Part shown: one piece after another, positions 7,235 to 17,947 of the stretch | Layout of the letters: each line of letters begins with the position of its first letter | How positions within the stretch are numbered: position 1 is the stretch's first letter | The notes under the pieces: model-generated | Database searches by the model: none | The model's input: the letters and a program-made list of their open reading frames with translations, nothing else | Told to the model about the DNA's origin: nothing | Program-made: the position numbers and the translations under genes | Assembly (NCBI RefSeq): GCF_022808985.1 | Contig: NZ_JAKZFT010000003.1 | Coordinates: 1 to 64,000, forward strand | Direction of reading: 5' to 3' | Length of the DNA: 64,000 bases | Source: Geotalea sp. SG265 | Lineage (GTDB): Bacteria > Desulfobacterota > Desulfuromonadia > Geobacterales > Geobacteraceae

Positions 7235-8491
7235 TCAGTGAAGGGTGATGCCGGAAAAGGATTTGCTGTCATCGGTCTTGCCGAGGAGCACAAGAGTCAG
7301 GTAGTCCTCGTCCAGCAGCTCTCTGGCAATGTCAATGATCGATTGGGTGGTGACGTTGTCGAAGCCGGCAATGATGGCATCGATGGGCTGGTATTCACCG
7401 AAATATATTTCGTTTTTGGCCAGTTTCGACATGCGGTTATCGCTGCTCTCCAGGGAAAGGATCATATTCCCCTTGAGCTGCTCCCGAGCCGAATCCAGCT
7501 CCACCTGTGGAACAGGTTCCCGTTTCAGCCGTTTCAGCTCGGCAAGGGACAATTCCAGCACCTCCCGGTGGCGGTCGGGAGCCGACCCCGCATAGATGAC
7601 CAGAGATCCTGAATCGGCATGGGATGCCATGTACGAATATATGGAGTAGGCAAGGCCGCGCTTTTCCCGCACTTCTTGAAAGAGGCGGGAACTCATGCTG
7701 CCGCCCAGGAGGGTATTCATGACGAAGGCGTCGAAGCGCCTCGGGTGATTCTGAGACAGTCCGCGGATTCCCAGGCACATGTGCACCTGCTCCAGGTCAC
7801 GTTCCACTGCTTCGATACGTTTTTTGTGAGTAGGTGCGCTGGATGCCTCCCGGCCATTGCCGTCAGCAATGTGGGGGAGATTCCGCTGCAAAAGGTCAAG
7901 CAGTTCCTGGTGATCCACATTGCCGGCAGCGGTGATGATGATATCTTCCGCCCGGTACATACGGTCCTTGAAGCCGACGATCTTCTCCCGGGTCAGTCCA
8001 CCGACCGACTGCTGGTCACCGAGAATGGACATGCCCAGGGGGTGGTGTTTCCAGAATTTCTGGTGAAACAGGTCGTGGATGAAATCTTCGGGGTTGTCCT
8101 CCACCATGCTGATTTCCTGGAGGATGACCTTGCGCTCCTTCTCGATTTCTTCGGGGTCGAAGAGGGAGTTGGTGAAGATGTCGGTCAGGATATCCACCGC
8201 CTTGGGGAGAAAGCGGTCCAGCACTTTGGCATAGTAGCAGACATATTCGCGGCTGGTGAAGGCGTTGAGGATGCCCCCGACCGAGTCAATCTCCCGGGCT
8301 ATGTCCAAGGCCGTGCGGCGGGTCGTTCCCTTGAAGAGGAGATGTTCTATGAAGTGGGCGACGCCGTTCGACTCCCGCCGTTCGTGGCGGGAGCCGTTGG
8401 CGACCCAGATTCCGATGGAAACTGAATTGAGGTTCGGCAGTGTCTCTGAGATGACACGGATACCGTTTTCAAGGGTGGTCTTTTTTATCAT
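7235..8491 (-). CDS. M16-family zinc peptidase (processing-peptidase type)
   Basis: 418 residues, the single-chain size of bacterial PqqL/YmxG-like or mitochondrial-processing-peptidase-like proteins. The inverted zinc site [11 protein letters not shown] (HxxEH) is at about residues 46-56, and the distal Glu is in ERKVILQEI. The C-terminal inactive half carries the [18 protein letters not shown] motif. It probably degrades or processes peptides; the substrate is unknown. It sits between pnp and dut in one transcript. Confidence 0.92.
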   Translation of the reverse strand: MIKKTTLENGIRVISETLPNLNSVSIGIWVANGSRHERRESNGVAHFIEHLLFKGTTRRTALDIAREIDSVGGILNAFTSREYVCYYAKVLDRFLPKAVDILTDIFTNSLFDPEEIEKERKVILQEISMVEDNPEDFIHDLFHQKFWKHHPLGMSILGDQQSVGGLTREKIVGFKDRMYRAEDIIITAAGNVDHQELLDLLQRNLPHIADGNGREASSAPTHKKRIEAVERDLEQVHMCLGIRGLSQNHPRRFDAFVMNTLLGGSMSSRLFQEVREKRGLAYSIYSYMASHADSGSLVIYAGSAPDRHREVLELSLAELKRLKREPVPQVELDSAREQLKGNMILSLESSDNRMSKLAKNEIYFGEYQPIDAIIAGFDNVTTQSIIDIARELLDEDYLTLVLLGKTDDSKSFSGITLH

Positions 8492-8530
8492 GGTAAGAAC
8501 TATACACCGGAATGGGGAAATTACCAGCCG

Positions 8531-10621
8531 CTACTCGGGCAGGCTGGCACCCAGTGCTTCTTTCCGGGACAGTTTGATCTTACCCTGTTTGTCGATGCCG
8601 ATGCATTTCACCAGCACTTTATCCCCTTCCTTGAGGACGTCGGTGACGTTCTTGACCCGCTCCGTATCCAGCTCGGAGATATGGACCAGGCCGTCAGTGC
8701 CGGGGAAGATTTCGACGAAGGCGCCGAATTCCATGACCTTTTTCACCAGGCCCATGTAAAGCTTGCCTTCTTCGGCCTCGGCGGTCAGGTCGCGGATCAT
8801 CTTGATGGCCAGATCGCAGGCCGCCTTATCGGTGCTGGCAATATTGATCTTGCCGGTGTCGTCGATGTCGATGGTAACGCCGGTGGCCTCGGTGATGCCG
8901 CGGATGTTCTTGCCGCCGGAGCCGATAACGTCGCGGATTTTGTCGGTCTTGACGTAGATGGTGGTAATGCGCGGCGCAAAGGTGGACAGCTCCGCCTTGG
9001 GGGCAGCGATGGTTTCCGCCATCTTGCCGAGAATGTGCAGGCGCCCCTCATGGGCCTGCTTCAGTGCGACCCCCATAATCTCGCGGGTGACACCGCCGAT
9101 CTTGATGTCCATTTGCAGGGCGGTGACCCCGGCTGCGGTTCCGGCAACCTTGAAATCCATATCCCCCAGATGATCCTCGTCACCGAGGATATCGGAAAGG
9201 ATAGCAAAATCGTTTCCTTCCTTGATGAGACCCATGGCGATTCCGGCAACCGGCGCCTTGATGGGGATACCGGCATCCATCATGGACATGGAACCACCGC
9301 AGACGGAAGCCATGGAGGAGGAGCCGTTGCTCTCCAGAATGTCGGAAACGATCCTGATGGTATAGGGGAAGCTCTCATGCTTGGGCACTACCCGGGCCAA
9401 AGCCCGCTCGGCCAGCATGCCGTGGCCGATCTCGCGGCGCCCAGGAGCCAGACGGAAACTGGTCTCGCCGACGGAAAACGGCGGGAAATTGTAGTGGAGC
9501 AGGAAGCGCTTTTTGCTCTCGCCGAAGAGGGAGTCGATGCGCTGCTCATCGATGGAGGTGCCCAGGGTTGCCACGACGAGGGCCTGGGTCTCGCCCCTGG
9601 TGAAAAGGGCCGAGCCATGTGCCCTTGGCAGCAGTCCCACTTCGGTGGTTATCTGGCGGATGGTCTTGGTATCGCGGCCGTCGATGCGCTCGCCGTCCTT
9701 GATGATGTGCTCGCGGACCAGCTCATACTCGAAGTCGCCCATAAAGGCCTTTATGTCCTTTTCGGCACCTTCGAATTCCTCGGTCAGTGCTGCGATAACC
9801 TCTTCGGTGATGGCATCGATGGTGTTGTGCCGTTCGACCTTGGACTTGATCCGAACCGCCTCTTTCATGCGGGCGTAGGCAAGTTCCTTAACCTTCGCCT
9901 TCAGCGTTTCGTTAACGACAGGAGGCAGAATTTCACGCTTTGCTACGCCTGCCTTTTCGGCCAATTCCACCTGGGCGGTCAGAAGGCCCTGGATTGCCGC
10001 TTGGCCGAAAAAGATGGCCTCCAGCATATCCTCTTCGGGAACCTCGGCAGCACTTCCCTCGACCATGATAACGGCGTCCTTGCTGGCTGCAACGACGATC
10101 TCGATGTCGCTCTTTTCCATCTCTTCATAGCTGGGATTGGCAATGAATTTGCCGTCAACCCTTCCCACCTTCACCCCTGCAATCGGCCCCTGGAACGGAA
10201 CGTCCGACACCATCAGGGCAGCGGAAGCGCCAACCATGGAGAGAATACCCGGATCGTGGTCCTTGTCTGCAGAAATGACAGTAGCCATGATCTGGGTATC
10301 GTTAAGGAAGTTCTCCGGGAAGAGCGGCCTGATGGGCCGGTCGATGAGCCGGCTGGTCAGGGTCTCGTTATCAGAGGGACGAGCCTCGCGTTTGAAGAAA
10401 CCGCCGGGAATCTTGCCCCCTGCGTATGCTTTTTCCTGGTAATTGACCGTCAGGGGAAAGAAATCCTGCCCTTCCTTGGCGGTCTTGGTGGCCACTGCCG
10501 TAACCAGCACCCTGGTATCGCCGCTGCTGACGACCACGGCGCCGCTGGCCTGCTTGGCCATCTTGCCGGTTTCGATGGTGATGGTTCTTCCACCACATTC
10601 CACCTGTACTTTAGTTTCCAT
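8531..10621 (-). CDS. pnp: Polyribonucleotide nucleotidyltransferase (PNPase)
   Basis: 696 residues. Two RNase PH-like domains (about 1-215 and 295-540, with the second core [15 protein letters not shown] and the phosphate-binding [13 protein letters not shown]) are separated by a helical domain. They are followed by a KH domain (about 555-610, [11 protein letters not shown]) and an S1 domain (about 620-690). It degrades RNA 3' to 5' using phosphate and can add tails. It follows rpsO, as in most bacteria. A terminator and a long hairpin lie in the gap, consistent with post-transcriptional control of pnp. Confidence 0.98.
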   Translation of the reverse strand: METKVQVECGGRTITIETGKMAKQASGAVVVSSGDTRVLVTAVATKTAKEGQDFFPLTVNYQEKAYAGGKIPGGFFKREARPSDNETLTSRLIDRPIRPLFPENFLNDTQIMATVISADKDHDPGILSMVGASAALMVSDVPFQGPIAGVKVGRVDGKFIANPSYEEMEKSDIEIVVAASKDAVIMVEGSAAEVPEEDMLEAIFFGQAAIQGLLTAQVELAEKAGVAKREILPPVVNETLKAKVKELAYARMKEAVRIKSKVERHNTIDAITEEVIAALTEEFEGAEKDIKAFMGDFEYELVREHIIKDGERIDGRDTKTIRQITTEVGLLPRAHGSALFTRGETQALVVATLGTSIDEQRIDSLFGESKKRFLLHYNFPPFSVGETSFRLAPGRREIGHGMLAERALARVVPKHESFPYTIRIVSDILESNGSSSMASVCGGSMSMMDAGIPIKAPVAGIAMGLIKEGNDFAILSDILGDEDHLGDMDFKVAGTAAGVTALQMDIKIGGVTREIMGVALKQAHEGRLHILGKMAETIAAPKAELSTFAPRITTIYVKTDKIRDVIGSGGKNIRGITEATGVTIDIDDTGKINIASTDKAACDLAIKMIRDLTAEAEEGKLYMGLVKKVMEFGAFVEIFPGTDGLVHISELDTERVKNVTDVLKEGDKVLVKCIGIDKQGKIKLSRKEALGASLPE

Positions 10622-10657
10622 ATTCGTTCGGTCTCCTAGTCTTTCTTTTCGTTGACT

Positions 10658-10718
10658 GTTGGGGCCGCCGATAAATCATTCATTACAGGTGAATGACTGA
10701 TTTATCCACGCCCCCAAC
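10658..10718 (-). promoter_or_regulatory. Long imperfect hairpin in the pnp leader
   Basis: Outer arms GTTGGGG (10658-10664) and CCCCAAC (10712-10718) enclose arms TAAATCA (10672-10678) and TGATTTA (10698-10704). An inner TTCA/TGAA pair completes a long hairpin ending about 35 bases before the pnp ATG. In enterobacteria, pnp is autoregulated through an RNase III-cleaved leader hairpin. This element sits in the equivalent place, but the sequence is not shared and the role is inferred. Confidence 0.55.
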
Positions 10719-10750
10719 AAAATAAAAGGGCCATTACAGCCCATTTCCAA

Positions 10751-10793
10751 TAAAAAAAGAAAGGCAATATACCCCGCAAGAGGTATACTGCCT
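10751..10793 (-). terminator. Terminator-like hairpin after rpsO
   Basis: On the minus strand, GGCAGTATACC and GGTATATTGCC pair around an eight-base loop and are followed by a run of T (10752-10759). It begins a few bases after the rpsO stop. It is probably a partial terminator that lowers read-through into pnp and shields the rpsO mRNA end. Confidence 0.75.
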
Positions 10794-10797
10794 TCTC

Positions 10798-11064
10798 TTA
10801 CCTTCTTATACCAAGCTTCTCAATGATGTTTCTGTATCTTTCCACGTCTTTCTTCTTGAGGTAATCAAGCAGTCCCCTTCTTTGGCCGACGATCTTCAGA
10901 AGCCCGCGACGACTGTGGTGATCCTTCTTGTGGGTCTTGAAGTGCTCGGTCAGATAGGTGATGCGCTCGGTGAGGATTGCTATCTGAACCTCCGGCGATC
11001 CGGTATCGCTGTCATGGAGTTTGTACGCACCTATGATTTCCTGTTTCTTGTCAGTTGCCAACAT
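10798..11064 (-). CDS. rpsO: 30S ribosomal protein S15
   Basis: 88 residues, the standard length. It contains the S15 signature region [20 protein letters not shown] followed by [20 protein letters not shown]. It binds the three-way junction of 16S rRNA and is an early 30S assembly protein. A strong purine-rich ribosome site (AAAGGGGGTG) precedes the ATG. Its own promoter can be proposed in the gap after truB. Confidence 0.98.
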   Translation of the reverse strand: MLATDKKQEIIGAYKLHDSDTGSPEVQIAILTERITYLTEHFKTHKKDHHSRRGLLKIVGQRRGLLDYLKKKDVERYRNIIEKLGIRR

Positions 11065-11140
11065 TTACTACACCCCCTTTTTCTTTAAGATTAGGATTTT
11101 AGCTTGATTGCGCAAGCAATTTATCGGATAAAGCCAGATA

Positions 11141-11169
11141 CTATTACCACAAACCCTTTGATCTGTAAA
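11141..11169 (-). promoter_or_regulatory. Probable rpsO promoter
   Basis: On the minus strand, TTTACA (11164-11169) and TAATAG (11141-11146) are separated by 17 bases, about 77 bases before the rpsO start. They lie in the only sizeable gap of this part of the operon. Confidence 0.5.
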
Positions 11170-11173
11170 GGAA

Positions 11174-12097
11174 TTATCCAGAATTAAATACCCGGCAAAG
11201 TCTGAAGGAAAGCTGCCCCCCCTTCTCCGGCAAGATAAAAGCCTCAGCCACGGCCATAAGATTCTCCCGCACCGACAGCCGGACCAACTGGCCGTCCGCC
11301 GGCCATTCATCCGGCTGGTGCAGAAAATCCCCGGAAACAGGGGCAATGCCGCGTATGACCCTAGCCGCACCCGTTTCACTTAAGATCAGGTCCGGCAGAT
11401 GGGAAAGCCCCCCATGGGGTGATACAAGGCCCGCAGCTATCGCCCCGTCTTCAAACCTTTTCTGCAGAAGCTCCGGCGTAGCGGCGTCGTCAATTGTGAA
11501 CGGCCCGCTCCTGGTCCGGCGAAGCTGCACCAGATGGGCACCGCAGCCGAGCCTTTCACCCATATCGTGGGCCAGAGTCCGCACATAAGTACCCCGGGAG
11601 CACCTGACGGTAAAAGCCACCTGGGGCAAGCTTATCCGGTCGATCACCAGGGAAAAGATCTCGATCTCCCGTGCTTCTCGTTCCACCTCAGTTCCCTGCC
11701 GGGCCAACTTGTAAAGCGGCACGCCGTTTCTTTTCAGGGCAGAAAACATGGGGGGAAGCTGGTTCTGCCTGCCGAGCATGCCCTGACAGGCGTCCCTAAC
11801 AGCCTGTTCCGTAATGCCCGACCAATCAGCACTACGTATGATGACGCCTGTGCAGTCCTGGGTGTCGGTGGCAGACCCCAAAACCATGACCGCCTGATAT
11901 TCCTTGACCCCCTCGTCCAGAAAGGGAATAGCCTTGGTCCCTTCGCCCAGAGCAACGGGCAGAACCCCGGTGGCAAAAGGATCCAGGGTGCCGGTATGCC
12001 CCACCTTCTTCTGCCGGGCCAACCGGCGCACCATGCCGACCATGTCGTGGGATGTAACCCCGGCCGGTTTGTCTACAACTATGAATCCGTCGATCAT
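11174..12097 (-). CDS. truB: tRNA pseudouridine(55) synthase
   Basis: 307 residues. The catalytic Asp is in HTGTLDPFATGVL (about residues 36-48), followed by KEYQA and the RCSRGTYVRTLAHDMG motif. The C-terminal PUA-like part covers about residues 225-300. It makes pseudouridine 55 in the T-loop of tRNAs. The start overlaps the nrnA stop by four bases, so it is translationally coupled in the operon. Confidence 0.97.
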   Translation of the reverse strand: MIDGFIVVDKPAGVTSHDMVGMVRRLARQKKVGHTGTLDPFATGVLPVALGEGTKAIPFLDEGVKEYQAVMVLGSATDTQDCTGVIIRSADWSGITEQAVRDACQGMLGRQNQLPPMFSALKRNGVPLYKLARQGTEVEREAREIEIFSLVIDRISLPQVAFTVRCSRGTYVRTLAHDMGERLGCGAHLVQLRRTRSGPFTIDDAATPELLQKRFEDGAIAAGLVSPHGGLSHLPDLILSETGAARVIRGIAPVSGDFLHQPDEWPADGQLVRLSVRENLMAVAEAFILPEKGGQLSFRLCRVFNSG

Positions 12098-13056
12098 CTG
12101 CGCAGGGATTGTTCCAGCAGGGTGAAGATCTTCTCTTTTACAGCAGAAAGGGTGCCTTCAACGGTGCAGCCGGCGGCATTGTGGTGGCCGCCGCCGGAGA
12201 ATGCCGCTGCTAGGGCGGAAACATCCACCTTCCCCTTGGACCGGAAACCGACCTTGAAGAGCCCTTCCCTGATCTCACGGAAAAAGACAGCCACCTCGAC
12301 CCCCTTGATGGAACGGGGATAATTGACGAAGCCGTCGGTCAGTTCGGCACTGGCGTTGCACTGCCTATACATATCAAGGGTGACGGCAATGGAGGCATAG
12401 TCGCCAAAAGGGGAAAAAGAAAGGGTCGCCAGGGCCAGGGCAAGGAGCTGCAGGCGGTTCTGGGGCTGGCTCTCATAGAGCTTTTCCGCCACATCCCAGG
12501 CGTTGATCCCCTTTTCCACCATTTTTGCGGCGATGGCAAAGGCCTCGGGATTGGCATTTGAGTAACGAAAGGAACCGGTATCGGTAATGACGGCGGTATA
12601 GATGCAAAGGGCGATGTCGTAGTTTATCTGCTGGCCCGCCCCTTCAATGATGCGATAGATGAGGGCACCGGTGGCACACGCCTTGGTGTCCACATAGTTG
12701 ATCGCTCCGAATTGTTCGCAGTTCAGGTGATGATCGATATTGACGAATTTGCCGATGGTCCGGCAGCTGGTGATCGCCGTGCCGGCGCGCCTTAGCTCGC
12801 CCACATCCAGGACGAAACAGACATCATAGTGACGCGGGGGGAGCCCATTGACCACTTTGTCCGCCAGGGGAAGGAACTGGTAGATATCGGGCACCGGATC
12901 GCAAAGGTAAACCGTCACATCCTTGCCGAGACCGGTCAGATAACCGGCCAGGGCCAGGCTTGAGCCGACGGCGTCTCCATCGGGGCTTTCGTGAGTGGTT
13001 ATGAGGAATGACGTATTGGCTGCGATTTCGTCAGCTATTTTCTTTATCATTATCAT
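12094..13056 (-). CDS. nrnA: DHH-family bifunctional oligoribonuclease/PAP phosphatase
   Basis: 320 residues. DHH phosphoesterase motifs are present in order: ESPDGDAVGSSLALAGYL, LDVGELRRAG, NIDHHLNCEQFG, then the C-terminal DHHA1 motif FSGGGHHNAAGC. NrnA-type enzymes degrade 2-5 nt RNAs and dephosphorylate pAp. Location between rbfA and truB is the common context. The first ATG (13056) lies nine bases after CGGAA and overlaps the rbfA end. A second ATG at 13050 is possible. Confidence 0.93.
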   Translation of the reverse strand: MIMIKKIADEIAANTSFLITTHESPDGDAVGSSLALAGYLTGLGKDVTVYLCDPVPDIYQFLPLADKVVNGLPPRHYDVCFVLDVGELRRAGTAITSCRTIGKFVNIDHHLNCEQFGAINYVDTKACATGALIYRIIEGAGQQINYDIALCIYTAVITDTGSFRYSNANPEAFAIAAKMVEKGINAWDVAEKLYESQPQNRLQLLALALATLSFSPFGDYASIAVTLDMYRQCNASAELTDGFVNYPRSIKGVEVAVFFREIREGLFKVGFRSKGKVDVSALAAAFSGGGHHNAAGCTVEGTLSAVKEKIFTLLEQSLRR

Positions 13057-13423
13057 CGTGTTCCGTTGAGCCGATTTCCTTCAGTATCGATTCGATGCGT
13101 GAACCGTACTCAACGGAGGCATCGTATTTGAAAACAACGTCGGGAACATAGCGCATGTGGAAACTCTTTCCCATTTCCTTGCGGATGAATCCCCGGGCGC
13201 TGTTCAGCCCCTGTTCGGTGGCCTTTTTTTCCTCATCGCTGCCGATCACAGTAAAGTAGACAGTGGCCAGATGCATGTCGTCGGTGACCTTGACACCGGT
13301 AATGGTGACAAAGCCGATGCGAGGATCTTTCAGCCCCTTGACAAGCAACTGGGAGACAAGCTCGTGGACTGCTTCGGCAACTTTTTCTGAACGTTTGAAC
13401 AACGTTGACTCCTGTAATTTCAA
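13031..13423 (-). CDS. rbfA: 30S ribosome-binding factor A
   Basis: 130 residues with the KH-like RbfA fold: KVAEAVHELVSQLL, KDPRIGFVTITGVKVTDD and the C-terminal IRKEMGKSFHMRYVPDVVFKYD. The last sequence runs into an acidic C-terminal tail. It helps late 30S maturation and cold adaptation by binding near the 5' end helix of 16S rRNA. It follows infB directly, the standard order. Confidence 0.96.
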   Translation of the reverse strand: MKLQESTLFKRSEKVAEAVHELVSQLLVKGLKDPRIGFVTITGVKVTDDMHLATVYFTVIGSDEEKKATEQGLNSARGFIRKEMGKSFHMRYVPDVVFKYDASVEYGSRIESILKEIGSTEHDDNDKENS

Positions 13424-13429
13424 TCCCGG

Positions 13430-16153
13430 TTAGAGCTTAGCGGCGACTTTTTCCATCTCGAATGATTCTATGATGTCGCCGACCTTGAGGTCATTGTAGT
13501 TTTCTATGGAAATCCCACACTCATAGCCCGATGCGACCTCTTTGACGTCGTCTTTGAAGCGGCGCAGACTTGCCATTTTCCCCTCGAAAACCACGACATT
13601 ATCGCGGAGCAGACGAACCTGGGAATTTCTGATCATCTTGCCGTCAAGGACATAGGAACCGGCGACGGTGCCGTGCTTGGGCACGGAGAATGTCTCCCTG
13701 ATCTCTGCCCGGCCAAGGAATTTCTCCCGCAGGGTCGGCTCCAACAGGCCTTCCATGGCCTTCTTGATGTCGTCCACCGCATCGTAGATGATGTTGTAGA
13801 GACGTATATCGACCCCTTCCTTTTCGGCCAGGGCCTGTGCCTTGACTTCGGGACGGACGTTGAAGCCGAGGATGATGGCGTTGCTGGCCGTTGCCAGGTT
13901 GACGTCGGTTTCGGTTATGGCGCCGACCGAAGCATGAATGACGTTCAGACGGATGGCGTCGGTGGAAAGCTTGCGCAGGGACTCTGAAACCGCTTCCACG
14001 GAGCCCTGGACGTCGCCTTTGACGATGGTGTTGAGATCCTTGACCTCTCCCATCTGGATCTTTTCGTAGAGCTGTTCCAGGGAAAGTTTGCTGTGCTTGG
14101 CAAGCTCCGTTTCCCTGACCTTCTGCTGGCGCAGGCTGGCGATCTCCTTGGCCTGCTTTTCATCGGCCAGGGCGACGAAGACATCACCGGCATCGGGTAC
14201 ACCGGTAAAGCCGATGACTTCCACGGGCATGGAAGGACCTGCCGTAGCAACCTTCTCGGCGCGGTCGTTCTGCATTGCCCTGACGCGGCCGAAATTAACG
14301 CCTGCAACGAAGTAGTCGCCGACCTTGAGGGTACCTTCCTGGACCAGTACGGTTGCCACCGGACCACGTCCCTTATCCAGCTTTGCTTCGACGATGGTGC
14401 CGCGAGCTTCCTTGTCGGGATTGGCCTTCAGTTCCAGCACGTCGGCCTGGAGCAGCACCATTTCCAGAAGCGTCGGCAGATTAATACGCTTCTTTGCAGA
14501 AACATCGACAAAGATGGTGTCGCCCCCCCACTCTTCGGAAACGAGTCCCAGTTCCATCAATTCCTGCTTGACCCGTTCCGGCTTGGCTTCCGGCTTGTCG
14601 ATCTTGTTGACGGCGACAATGATGGGTACGCCGGCAGCCTTGGAGTGATTGACCGCCTCCCTGGTCTGGGGCATGACGCCGTCGTCGGCAGCGACGACGA
14701 GGATGACGATGTCGGTGACCTTCGCTCCACGGGCACGCATGGCGGTAAAGGCCTCGTGACCCGGAGTATCCAGGAAGGTTATCTTGCGGCCGTTGAGGGT
14801 AACGTCGTAGGCACCGATGTGCTGGGTGATGCCGCCGGCCTCACCGGCAATGACGTTGGTCTGGCGAATGGCATCCAGCAGTGAGGTCTTGCCGTGGTCG
14901 ACATGGCCCATGATAGTTACCACAGGAGGCCTTTTGACCAGGCTTTCTGGTGCATCAGGCGCAGATTCCAGTATTTCGTCGATATCCAGGGCCACGTTCT
15001 CGATTTCGTAACCGAAATCGGTGGCAAGGATGGTGGCGGTATCCACGTCGAGGGCATGATTGATGGTGGCCATGACCCCCATCTTCATCAGGGCGCGGAT
15101 GAGGTCATTGGCCTTGATCCCCATCCTTTTGGCCAGTTCGCCGACGGTGATGGTTTCAGAGATCTTGATGATCCTCTTGATGGCCTTGGGAACGGTGATC
15201 TCCGTCTTCTTGCCGATCTGGACCTTCTCTGCCTTTCTCTTCCCTTTCCCTCTCGGTCCGGGCTCGAAGACCCGCTCATGTTTCTCGAAGAGGTCCGACT
15301 TCTTGAACTCTTCCTTGCGTTTAGGTGCCGGGGCTCCTGCAGCACCTTTTTTACCGGCAACACCGGCAGCTTCTTTCCCTTTACGCCCCTTTCTCCGATC
15401 TTCACCTACGGGCGGCATTTCCAGAGGCACGGCAGCCGGCCGTTCAGGTCCACGGGCTTGTCCTGGTCTTTCGGGACCGCGGGTCACAGGGCGCTCGGTG
15501 TAGCCGGGCCTCCCTTCGGGACGGCCGGCAGGGCGGGGCCCACCGGGACGGTAACCGGCTTCAGGACGCTGCCCCGGTCTTTGACCTTCAGGCCGGGGGG
15601 TAGGGGCCGGTCTTTCTCCGGAGCGGCGTGCCTCGGGTCGTTCCAATATCCGCGCAGCCGGTTGGCCTTCACGCTGGACGGGCGGTTTCTCTTTCTGGGT
15701 CAATCCGGGGATTTCGACCCGCCCCAGAATCTTTGCCTTGTTGGGACTGGGTTTTTCCGGAGCCGCCTCTTCTGCCGGCTGGGCCTTGACAGGCTCGGCT
15801 GCAGGTGGAGTGGGAACGGCAGGAGGAACCTCTTCGGCCTTGGGTTTTTCAACCTCGGGCGCCTTCTCCGCAATCTGGACCGGTGCCGGCTCAGCCTTGG
15901 CTTCGACTGGCGGCTCTTCCACAACGGTCTCAACGACCTTGGCGCGGCGGCGGATCAGTGTGGGTTTGACACGAACTTCTTCCTGGGAGACTTCCTTGAC
16001 AGTAGCCGGAGCACTCAGCTTTTTAATGTCGGCATCATCAATGGCTGCCATGTGGTTCTTTACTTCCACACCGACTGCAGCGAGCTTTGCCATCAGTTCC
16101 TTATTGTCGATGCCCATTTGCTGTGCCAGCTCATATACACGGGTTTTACTCAT
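13430..16153 (-). CDS. infB: Translation initiation factor IF-2
   Basis: 907 residues. IF2_N elements are visible at both the extreme N-terminus ([16 protein letters not shown]) and about residues 328-380. Between them lies a long Pro/Glu/Arg-rich linker (about 60-290). The GTPase has [20 protein letters not shown] and NKIDKPEA, and is followed by domains II, III and the C-terminal fMet-tRNA-binding domain. It delivers initiator tRNA to the 30S subunit. The gene lies three bases after the YlxR-L7Ae gene. Confidence 0.98.
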   Translation of the reverse strand: MSKTRVYELAQQMGIDNKELMAKLAAVGVEVKNHMAAIDDADIKKLSAPATVKEVSQEEVRVKPTLIRRRAKVVETVVEEPPVEAKAEPAPVQIAEKAPEVEKPKAEEVPPAVPTPPAAEPVKAQPAEEAAPEKPSPNKAKILGRVEIPGLTQKEKPPVQREGQPAARILERPEARRSGERPAPTPRPEGQRPGQRPEAGYRPGGPRPAGRPEGRPGYTERPVTRGPERPGQARGPERPAAVPLEMPPVGEDRRKGRKGKEAAGVAGKKGAAGAPAPKRKEEFKKSDLFEKHERVFEPGPRGKGKRKAEKVQIGKKTEITVPKAIKRIIKISETITVGELAKRMGIKANDLIRALMKMGVMATINHALDVDTATILATDFGYEIENVALDIDEILESAPDAPESLVKRPPVVTIMGHVDHGKTSLLDAIRQTNVIAGEAGGITQHIGAYDVTLNGRKITFLDTPGHEAFTAMRARGAKVTDIVILVVAADDGVMPQTREAVNHSKAAGVPIIVAVNKIDKPEAKPERVKQELMELGLVSEEWGGDTIFVDVSAKKRINLPTLLEMVLLQADVLELKANPDKEARGTIVEAKLDKGRGPVATVLVQEGTLKVGDYFVAGVNFGRVRAMQNDRAEKVATAGPSMPVEVIGFTGVPDAGDVFVALADEKQAKEIASLRQQKVRETELAKHSKLSLEQLYEKIQMGEVKDLNTIVKGDVQGSVEAVSESLRKLSTDAIRLNVIHASVGAITETDVNLATASNAIILGFNVRPEVKAQALAEKEGVDIRLYNIIYDAVDDIKKAMEGLLEPTLREKFLGRAEIRETFSVPKHGTVAGSYVLDGKMIRNSQVRLLRDNVVVFEGKMASLRRFKDDVKEVASGYECGISIENYNDLKVGDIIESFEMEKVAAKL

Positions 16154-16156
16154 CTA

Positions 16157-16753
16157 CTATCGTCCCTCCTCGAAGAAGTTCCTCAACTTTGCTGTCTCCT
16201 GCTTAAGTGGTTCTATAAAGCCGCCCACCCCGATTGCCACGACGACCCTCATTTCCTTGCCGATAAGGGCGCCTAATTTCTCTTTATCAAAAAGGGTGCA
16301 GTATTCAACCCCGTTTCTTTCCGCCAGGGCCTTCACCTTCTGACCGATATCCGCCGAAATATCCGAAGCAATGAAGAGAAATCCGGGGGACTGGTCTTTC
16401 ATCCGCTCAAGAACCATGTCCGTCCCCGAAGAGACCTTCCCCGCCTTGTTGGCCAAGGAGATGTAGGAGGCGATCCGCTCCTCGATCCTGGTTGCCAGCT
16501 GATCAATGAGCCCGGCCCCATCGGCCCCTTTGACTTCCCCCTTGAATGCGCGGCTGAACTGCCTTTTGTCTGCAGCACCCTTCACGCAGACAGAGGTCAT
16601 GCAGGTGTAGGCACCACGACCCGGAAGCTTGGCCAGCAGATCGGGAACCAGCGTGCGATCCGGCGCCAGTACGAAGCGGAGCAGTTCCTTTTTATTTCTG
16701 GTAGTCCTGCAATAAATGCAGGTTCTTTCCGGACCTTTCTCAGCCATGGTCAC
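16157..16753 (-). CDS. YlxR (DUF448) domain fused to L7Ae-type RNA-binding domain
   Basis: 198 residues from a GTG at 16753; an ATG two codons later (16747) is equally likely. Residues about 8-80 match YlxR (RTCIYCRTTRNKKELLRFV and GRGAYTC). Residues about 90-190 match the L7Ae/YlxQ fold (SLANKAGKVSSGTDMVLE and VVVAIG). In many bacteria these are separate ylxR and ylxQ genes between nusA and infB; here they form one protein. Both domains bind RNA. YlxR has been linked to RNase P and transcription control. Confidence 0.9.
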   Translation of the reverse strand: MTMAEKGPERTCIYCRTTRNKKELLRFVLAPDRTLVPDLLAKLPGRGAYTCMTSVCVKGAADKRQFSRAFKGEVKGADGAGLIDQLATRIEERIASYISLANKAGKVSSGTDMVLERMKDQSPGFLFIASDISADIGQKVKALAERNGVEYCTLFDKEKLGALIGKEMRVVVAIGVGGFIEPLKQETAKLRNFFEEGR

Positions 16754-16764
16754 TTACCGGGTTA

Positions 16765-17907
16765 TCACTCCTCAGTTTCTTCTACCGGTGCAGCTTCGGT
16801 TGCCTCTTCCTCCTCGACCAGCTCCTCCTCGGTACCGTCGTAAGAAGCAAACTGCAGCAGCTCTGCTTCGGCCACCCGAGTCTCGCTCTTGATGTCGATC
16901 CTCCAGCCGGTCAATTTCGCCGCCAGGCGCACATTCTGGCCGCGCTTGCCGATGGCGAGGGATAGCTGATCGTCGGCAACGACGATCTCCATGGCCCGGT
17001 TTTCTTCATCCACGTAGACCTTGGAGACAACGGCCGGAGCCAGTGCGTTGCAGGCAAAACGGGCCACATCCTCCGACCAGGGAATGATGTCGATCTTTTC
17101 GCCGCGAAGCTCGGAGACCACGTTCTGCACCCTGCTGCCGCGCATACCGACACAAGCGCCGACCGGGTCCACATCGGAATCGTGGGAGTAAACGGCAATT
17201 TTCGCCCTGCTCCCCGGCTCCCTGACAACGCTCTTGATCTCGACGATCCCTTCGGCGATCTCCGGCACCTCGGCCTCGAAGAGCTTGGCGAGCATCATGG
17301 GATGGGTGCGGGAAAGGAGGATCTGCGGCCCTTTGGTGGTCATCCTGATCTCGGTGATGAGAGCCTTGACCCGGTCCCCTTGGCGGTATACTTCGCGTGG
17401 AGCCTGCTCTTTGTGGGGAAGCAGCGCCTCGGCGCGTCCCAAATCCACTACCAGGTCCCCTTTTTCGAAACGGCGGACGACACCGTTGATGACCTCTCCC
17501 TGGCGCTCCTGGAATTCATTGAAAATGGTCTCCCGCTCGGCTTCGCGCACCTTCTGGATAATGACCTGCTTTGCAGTCTGGGCAGCGATGCGACTGAAAC
17601 CGCTGGCATCCATCTTCATTCCCAAGGAGTCGCCGATTTCCACGTCGGGGTCAATCTCCCGGGCCTCTTCCAGGTCTATTTCCTTGTAGGAATCCTGCAC
17701 CTCATCGACGACGGTCACAAACTCGAACAATTCCACTTCGCCGATCTCGGGGTTGTAGTGTGCCTCCAGGTCACGGGTGTTGCGGAATTTTTTGTTGGCA
17801 GCGGTCAGAACTGCCTGCTCAAGAGCCTCCAGCACCACATCTTTATCAATCCCCTTTTCCTTAACGATCTGATCGATAGTATGCTTGAGGTTGAAGTTCG
17901 TTTCCAC
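16765..17907 (-). CDS. nusA: Transcription termination/antitermination factor NusA
   Basis: 380 residues. NusA N-terminal domain (about 1-130), S1 domain (about 135-200, GVVRRFEKGDLVVDLG) and two KH domains (about 230-345, CVGMRGSRVQNVVSELRGEKIDI and AIGKRGQNVRLAAKLTGW). It ends in a short acidic tail and lacks the extra C-terminal repeats of the E. coli protein. It binds RNA polymerase and nascent RNA to affect pausing, termination and rRNA antitermination. It is second in the operon, so it could act on the hairpin in its own leader. Confidence 0.98.
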   Translation of the reverse strand: METNFNLKHTIDQIVKEKGIDKDVVLEALEQAVLTAANKKFRNTRDLEAHYNPEIGEVELFEFVTVVDEVQDSYKEIDLEEAREIDPDVEIGDSLGMKMDASGFSRIAAQTAKQVIIQKVREAERETIFNEFQERQGEVINGVVRRFEKGDLVVDLGRAEALLPHKEQAPREVYRQGDRVKALITEIRMTTKGPQILLSRTHPMMLAKLFEAEVPEIAEGIVEIKSVVREPGSRAKIAVYSHDSDVDPVGACVGMRGSRVQNVVSELRGEKIDIIPWSEDVARFACNALAPAVVSKVYVDEENRAMEIVVADDQLSLAIGKRGQNVRLAAKLTGWRIDIKSETRVAEAELLQFASYDGTEEELVEEEEATEAAPVEETEE

Positions 17908-17947
17908 GTTTCTATCTCCTTAGTATCTGCTTGATATATTTGAAATA

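Noticed and set aside
8681-10639. Long open frame (652 codons) antisense to pnp
   Set aside because: It mirrors the PNPase coding sequence. Its translation shows no recognisable domain and it lacks a ribosome site. High GC makes long antisense frames common here.
14894-16276. Long plus-strand frame across infB
   Set aside because: Shadow of infB. The Gly/Arg/Phe-rich product comes from the Pro/Glu linker read in reverse.
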